From NCBI GenBank assembly GCA_964651045.1, contig CAZYVD010000079.1:1-10102 (forward strand): a DNA stretch of 10,102 nucleotides. The letters are read 5' to 3'. This DNA comes from CAZYVD01 sp964651045. GTDB taxonomy: Bacteria; Zhuqueibacterota; QNDG01; DSAB01. Below, one piece after another: positions 7,388 to 10,102 of the stretch. The notes beneath the pieces are model-generated. The model saw only the letters and a program-made list of their open reading frames with translations. It was not told the DNA's origin and ran no database searches. The first letter of the stretch is position 1. Every line of letters starts with the position of its first letter. Both the position numbers and the translations under genes were made by a program.

Positions 7388-7492
7388 TTAACCCGAATTG
7401 GCGGATAAGCAATGTTTCCTACTTAAACCTCATTCTATTTAGATGATCGGGGATTGGTATAAATCGATCTCTTATCCATTAAATCGGGTTTA
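7388..7492 (+). mobile_element. 99-bp MITE-like element, copy 2, with TTA target duplication
   Basis: The element proper is 7391-7489, in the same orientation as copy 1. The left end (7391-7409) begins ACCCGAATTGGCGGATAAG. The right end (7471-7489) pairs with it apart from a few mismatches. It is flanked by TTA on both sides (7388-7390 and 7490-7492), which differs from the TAA around copy 1. Independent flanking repeats mean two separate insertions rather than one duplicated segment. Six of the 11 differences between copies cluster at about 7447-7456, while the ends are better kept, as expected if transposase recognition constrains the ends. There is no coding capacity. Confidence 0.8.
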
Positions 7493-7541
7493 ATATATTT
7501 CGATTCTTCTCTATTAACTCTTTCGGGTCGAATAAATTAGT

Positions 7542-7817
7542 TTATTTTATATAAAGAACGGCCGATATTTCCCGTTTACTCCATATTTTGCTTGCATCTA
7601 CAAGAGCAACTGCTTCATGATATTTAAAACTGGAATACTCATACGATTGAAAAAAGGATATGTACATCAGTCCATAAAGTTTGAAAATCCTGGAGAATAA
7701 GAGAGGTTTAGGATTGCCAATCTCCTAAAGAGACCTTTTTGTGTATCACAAACAACCGCACCTATCCATAGATGTGTATCCATTCAACAGCAGCAGAACT
7801 TCATCAAATCTTTGATA
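7542..7817 (-). pseudogene. possible decayed coding sequence, unrecognised
   Basis: In one minus-strand frame, residues from 7817 down to 7749 read YQRFDEVLLLLNGYTSMDRC and a few more. Two in-frame stops follow (TGA 7748-7746 and TAG 7727-7725), then 60 further open codons (7724 to TAA 7544-7542). These include KLYGLMYISFFQSYEYSSF and HEAVALVDASKIWSKREIS. The composition looks like a folded protein rather than random AT-rich translation, and both halves share the same frame despite the stops. Just upstream, another frame (EIESIRTAFVLFNIKDLMKF, about 7855-7793) could be its continuation before a frameshift. I do not recognise the family. Chance is a real alternative. Confidence 0.25.
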
Positions 7818-7906
7818 TTAAAAAGAACAAAGGCTGTTCTTATAGATTCTATTTCCTGAGAAGAGATCGTATTAACAATTATTTTTAGGAAAATTATTTG
7901 TTGTGT

Positions 7907-7935
7907 TTGATTTTTTATTTTGAGTATTGTAAATT
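7907..7935 (+). promoter_or_regulatory. possible promoter for the S9 peptidase
   Basis: TTGATT at 7907-7912 and TAAATT at 7930-7935 are separated by 17 bases and lie 84 bases before the start codon. Each box matches the sigma70 consensus at four of six positions. The AT-rich setting makes this weak evidence. Confidence 0.22.
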
Positions 7936-8019
7936 ATGCAAGATAGATCACATCTTTTACACACATCAGTAGATTCATGCAAATCATGGAAGATAAAAAT
8001 AACAATAAGGAGAAAAGTG

Positions 8020-10102
8020 ATGCACAGGAGTAAAAGGATTTTAGCATTTATTATTCTCTGCCTTGTAGTTTCTGTTTCCATATCTGCATTTGCAGAGAAG
8101 AAAAGGTCGCTGACATTTATAGATATAATGAAATTCAAATCGATTCGGAGCACAGTAATATCAGAAGATGGAAAGATTGTGGCATATTCTGCAGTACCAG
8201 ACAGGGGAGATGGTGAGGTATGTGTGCATTTGTTGAAAGGGAAGAGAGTATATAAGATCGAAAGAGGCACAGGGCCTGTGATTTCCAGAAATTCGAAATG
8301 GGTTGCAGCAGGAGTTCTTCCCAAAGCAGTTGAGATAGAGAAATCCAAAAAGAAGCCGAAAAATGGGATGGTACTCTTAAACACAGAAACCGGAGAGATA
8401 ATCCAGTTCGATCGAGTAAAGGAGTTCGTTTTTTCTAACGACTCACGCTGGCTTGCCTTTCATAATTATAAAAAGGAAAAGAAAGAAGAGGAAGATCAGG
8501 AATCAGACAATGATCAGACAAAATCGGAAAAAGATAATAATAGGAAAAATGAAGTTGGTTCTCCACTAATTCTTTATAACCTCGATACAGGAGTAAAAAA
8601 GTCGGTCCCATTTGTTAGTTCGTTTGCTTTTGACAGTACATCTCACTATCTGGCATATTCTATATCGGACAGTTCTGGAGACCAGAATGGGCTCTATATT
8701 ATAGATTTATTTAATAACAAGACTGCTATTGATGTTGTGGATTTCCAGAAGAACGGTAGTTTTACAAATCTTTCCTGGAACAACAGGAACAGGTCATTGG
8801 CCTATATATTGACAGTCAAGAGTAGGAATGGGGAGAAGAGCAGCTCTTCTCTATACATCTGGGACCCAGATGATGAGAAGTATATTGGAGCAGTTTCAGA
8901 TGAGGATATTCCTGATGATTGGTTCATTCCAGAGAAGAATGATCTGGTCTGGTCAAAGGATGGTGAGAGACTTTTTTTCGGGCTTAAACCCGAATCTGAA
9001 AGATGGGAGGAAGCAGAGGAGAAAGATAAAGAAAAGGAGATCGATATATTTGATATTGATAGAATATTGAAAAAGAGGGGAGTGGATGTATGGCACTGGA
9101 ACGATCCATTGATAATTCCGAATCAAAAAAAGCAGTGGAAAAGCCGCAGGGATCGTTTCTATCGGGCTGTTTATCATTTGGATTCAGGCACTGCAGTACA
9201 ACTGGCAGATGAGAAGATGGCCTATGTACAGATATCTCATAATCCCAGATTTGTTTTAGGTTCATCTGATCTGCCCTATCAGAAACTCATCACATGGGAC
9301 GGCCGCTACAGAGATTACTATCTCGTGAGCCTTAAGGATGGATCTCGAAGGCTGATTGCTAAAAAACTCTACGGAAGAATTTCGATGTCCCCTGGCGGTA
9401 AGTATATTGTATATTATTATGATAAGCACTGGTATCTCTACGATACAGCTACAGGCGATGTTAAGAATCTCACAAAAAATCTTAATGTTCCATTCTACAA
9501 TGAAGATCATGACTATCCTCAGGCTGTTCCAAGTTATGGGATTGCTGGCTGGACCGAAGGGGATGAGAGTGTGCTGATATATGATAAATATGATATATGG
9601 CAGTTTAACACAGAAACAGGAGAGCCTCTTAACCTGACAGATGGTAAGGGGAGGAAAAATAAATATGTATTCAGAATTCAGAGAATTGACAGAGAAAGGC
9701 CCTATTTTAAAAAGAATGAGGTTGTGCTGCTTTCTGCATATCATGACCTGAAGAAGCATACATCGTTCTATTCTGCAGAGATAGGTACTCCTGGTGTAGT
9801 CAGGCTGCTCGAGGAGAAGAAGAAGTTTAGATTCATAACAAAGGCAAAAAAGAGCAGTGAGATTCTATATACACGTGAGAGTTATAAAGAGTTTCCTGAT
9901 CTCTGGATAAGTGATATGAGTTTTAAATCGAGAAAAAAGATTACTAACATTAATCCTCAGATTAAAGATTTTGCCTGGGGTTCGGCCGAGCTGGTGGAGT
10001 GGCTCAGTGATGATGGAATTCCTCTCCAGGGAGTATTGATAAGGCCTGGAAATTATCAAAAGGGGAAGAGGTATCCTGTTCTTGTATATTTTTATCGTTT
10101 TT
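8020..10102 (+). CDS. secreted S9-family (prolyl oligopeptidase-type) serine peptidase, 3' end cut by window
   Basis: The frame is open from ATG 8020 to the right edge (694 codons seen). A signal peptide occupies residues 1-25 (basic MHRSKR, hydrophobic core, cleavage after SAFA). Next is the pattern typical of the large Bacteroidota-type S9 peptidases: ISEDGKIVAYSAVPDRGDGE near 40-60, then repeated propeller-like strands such as LSWNNRNRSLAYI and LVWSKDGERLFFG. The hallmark VDVWHWNDPLI follows at about 355-365. The start of the catalytic alpha/beta-hydrolase domain, DFAWGSAELVEWLSDDG through RYPVLVYFY, begins near 650. The Ser-Asp-His triad falls beyond the window, so activity cannot be judged. 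Residues about 150-180 form a highly charged Lys/Glu/Asp linker. The role is probably peptide degradation in the periplasm or outside the cell. The start is supported by AAGGAG 7 bases upstream. It is separated from the signalling operon by about 780 bases and probably has its own promoter. Confidence 0.9.
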   Translation, partial: MHRSKRILAFIILCLVVSVSISAFAEKKRSLTFIDIMKFKSIRSTVISEDGKIVAYSAVPDRGDGEVCVHLLKGKRVYKIERGTGPVISRNSKWVAAGVLPKAVEIEKSKKKPKNGMVLLNTETGEIIQFDRVKEFVFSNDSRWLAFHNYKKEKKEEEDQESDNDQTKSEKDNNRKNEVGSPLILYNLDTGVKKSVPFVSSFAFDSTSHYLAYSISDSSGDQNGLYIIDLFNNKTAIDVVDFQKNGSFTNLSWNNRNRSLAYILTVKSRNGEKSSSSLYIWDPDDEKYIGAVSDEDIPDDWFIPEKNDLVWSKDGERLFFGLKPESERWEEAEEKDKEKEIDIFDIDRILKKRGVDVWHWNDPLIIPNQKKQWKSRRDRFYRAVYHLDSGTAVQLADEKMAYVQISHNPRFVLGSSDLPYQKLITWDGRYRDYYLVSLKDGSRRLIAKKLYGRISMSPGGKYIVYYYDKHWYLYDTATGDVKNLTKNLNVPFYNEDHDYPQAVPSYGIAGWTEGDESVLIYDKYDIWQFNTETGEPLNLTDGKGRKNKYVFRIQRIDRERPYFKKNEVVLLSAYHDLKKHTSFYSAEIGTPGVVRLLEEKKKFRFITKAKKSSEILYTRESYKEFPDLWISDMSFKSRKKITNINPQIKDFAWGSAELVEWLSDDGIPLQGVLIRPGNYQKGKRYPVLVYFYRF

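Larger units (their letters stand above)
7242..8019. other. 778-bp region without an intact gene
   Basis: I see no intact gene, tRNA or rRNA here. From 7242 to 7387 it is AT-rich with nothing recognisable. Copy 2 of the 99-bp element follows, then a possible decayed minus-strand frame (7542-7817). After that comes AT-rich sequence leading to the S9 peptidase, which has an AAGGAG ribosome site at 8007-8012, 7 bases before its ATG. A seven-base inverted repeat (7707-7713 with 7723-7729) lies inside it. Confidence 0.6.

Noticed and set aside
6750..7490. Two similar repeats as a CRISPR fragment
   Set aside because: The copies are 99 bp, lie 541 bp apart with a gene between them, and have transposon-like ends and target duplications.
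6748..7492. DUF4870 gene with flanking elements as a composite transposon
   Set aside because: Each element has its own flanking triplet (TAA and TTA), which indicates two independent insertions, and neither copy encodes a transposase. The gene also fits as part of the kinase operon.
7707..7740. Inverted repeat TTTAGGA/TCCTAAA followed by a T-run, resembling a terminator on the plus strand
   Set aside because: The stem is short and AT-rich, the loop is 9 bases, and the T-run starts 6 bases after the stem instead of directly. It is also over 450 bases beyond the nearest upstream plus-strand gene.
9262..9759. Minus-strand open frame inside the S9 peptidase gene
   Set aside because: The plus strand here encodes a clear S9 peptidase without interruption; the antisense frame is a by-product of its base composition.

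Overview
The window looks like a chromosomal piece of a Gram-negative, AT-leaning bacterium with an outer membrane. Evidence for this is a signal-peptide-bearing DUF5916 outer-membrane barrel protein, a secreted S9 peptidase of the large Bacteroidota/FCB type, and the tail of a GH20 hexosaminidase. Most genes have AGGAGG-like Shine-Dalgarno sites. I cannot fix the phylum: an FCB-group or related candidate lineage is an inference from the gene families only.

Layout. At 1-280 (+) lies the C-terminal end of a GH20-type beta-hexosaminidase with an apparent frameshift, running off the left edge. Convergent to it at 316-2391 (-) is a DUF5916/CBM9-like outer-membrane protein. A 244-bp divergent intergenic region follows. 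Then at 2636-6750 (+) comes a tight three-gene signalling operon: a membrane-anchored protein with two cytoplasmic FHA domains and a probably extracytoplasmic FG-GAP/PQQ-like propeller, a PP2C-type phosphatase (TTG start), and a Hanks-type Ser/Thr kinase with one C-terminal membrane segment. A small DUF4870 membrane protein (6888-7241) probably belongs to the same operon. It is now separated from the kinase by a 99-bp mobile element. A second copy of the element lies after it at 7391-7489. A roughly 780-bp stretch (7242-8019) holds that second copy and a possible decayed minus-strand reading frame. From 8020 to the right edge (+) is the N-terminal two-thirds or so of a secreted S9 (prolyl oligopeptidase-type) peptidase, cut before its catalytic nucleophile.

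How the parts fit. Kinase, phosphatase and FHA protein form a complete write/erase/read set for threonine phosphorylation. The reader crosses the membrane and carries a propeller on the other side. The segment between its two FHA domains contains a duplicated acidic R-T motif that would suit the kinase and FHA domains. The GH20, DUF5916 and S9 genes suggest a life based on breaking down external glycans and proteins, but nothing in the sequence links them to the signalling operon.

The most notable new items are the transmembrane FHA-propeller architecture next to its kinase/phosphatase pair, and an unannotated 99-bp MITE-like family. Its two copies have 19-bp terminal inverted repeats and each is flanked by its own 3-bp direct repeat (TAA and TTA).
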